Assembly (NCBI GenBank): GCA_045863035.1
Contig: BTUV01000045.1
Location: 1-22,769, forward strand
DNA: 22,769 nt
From: H2-BAC3 sp045863035
GTDB taxonomy: Bacteria; Bacteroidota; Ignavibacteria; Ignavibacteriales; Ignavibacteriaceae
Reading direction: 5' to 3'
Shown: piece by piece, positions 22,752-22,769 of the stretch
Position numbering within the stretch: position 1 is the stretch's first letter
How the letters are laid out: the number at the start of each line of letters is the position of its first letter
Position numbers and translations under genes: made by a program
The notes under the pieces: model-generated
What the model saw: the letters and a program-made list of their open reading frames with translations, nothing else
The model's database searches: none
Told to the model about the DNA's origin: nothing

Positions 22752-22769
22752 GAATTAAAAATTAAGAAT
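22743..22769. repeat. Low-complexity AAGAATT repeat at the right edge
   Basis: Repeated AAGAATTAAGAATTAA units fill the last 27 bases. Repeats of this type are common between genes in this group and are a frequent place for assemblies to break. Confidence 0.7.

Overview
The window looks like a moderate-GC draft contig from the Bacteroidetes/Chlorobi/Ignavibacteria (FCB) group. This placement is an inference from gene content: a DUF2723 (GT117-type) membrane protein with TPR tail, a glucose-6-phosphate isomerase of the type usually fused to transaldolase, a KtrB with an extra N-terminal membrane domain, and few strong Shine-Dalgarno sites. A run of 100 N (19708-19807) is a scaffold gap. The right end stops inside a gene next to a low-complexity repeat, so it is probably a contig edge.

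Layout. 254-3399 (minus): pgi followed by an alpha-amylase family (GH13) hydrolase, a sugar-metabolism operon. 3589-6082: about 2.5 kb of palindromic repeats around a REP-associated tyrosine transposase (RAYT). It holds an array of 193-bp units with exact period, a second short array, and several loop-less palindromes carrying a GTAG foot. This is the most striking structure in the window. 6092-8620 (minus): ktrB-ktrA potassium uptake operon. 8899-9615 (plus): glycerophosphodiester phosphodiesterase. 9714-10888 (plus): CDF metal exporter plus a small membrane protein. 10885-11943 (minus): GT9 glycosyltransferase. 12022-15224 (minus): a 71-residue protein and the 984-residue DUF2723 protein, ended by a strong intrinsic terminator.

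15225-18314 is gene-poor. It holds two unrecognised exported proteins (16270-17274, strikingly AT-rich, and 17799-18314), dispersed repeats and no other convincing gene. 18480-19052 (plus) is rluE, a 23S rRNA pseudouridine synthase. 19357-19707 (plus) is a minimal nucleotidyltransferase overlapping the first codons of a probable HEPN partner, cut by the gap. On the other side of the gap, 19808-20169 (minus) is the N-terminal part of a DUF3052-like protein. 20342-20580 is a 55/56-bp hairpin-bearing tandem repeat just before a likely operon (plus) of a PAP2 phosphatase, an exported membrane-anchored protein and a PIG-L deacetylase truncated at the window end.

No tRNA, rRNA, CRISPR array or riboswitch was recognised. 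The best candidate for an unusual system is the RAYT with its periodic two-hairpin array. RAYT/REP pairs are known; the exact 193-bp macro-repeat, the wide hairpin loops and the duplicated flanking module are the parts worth checking.
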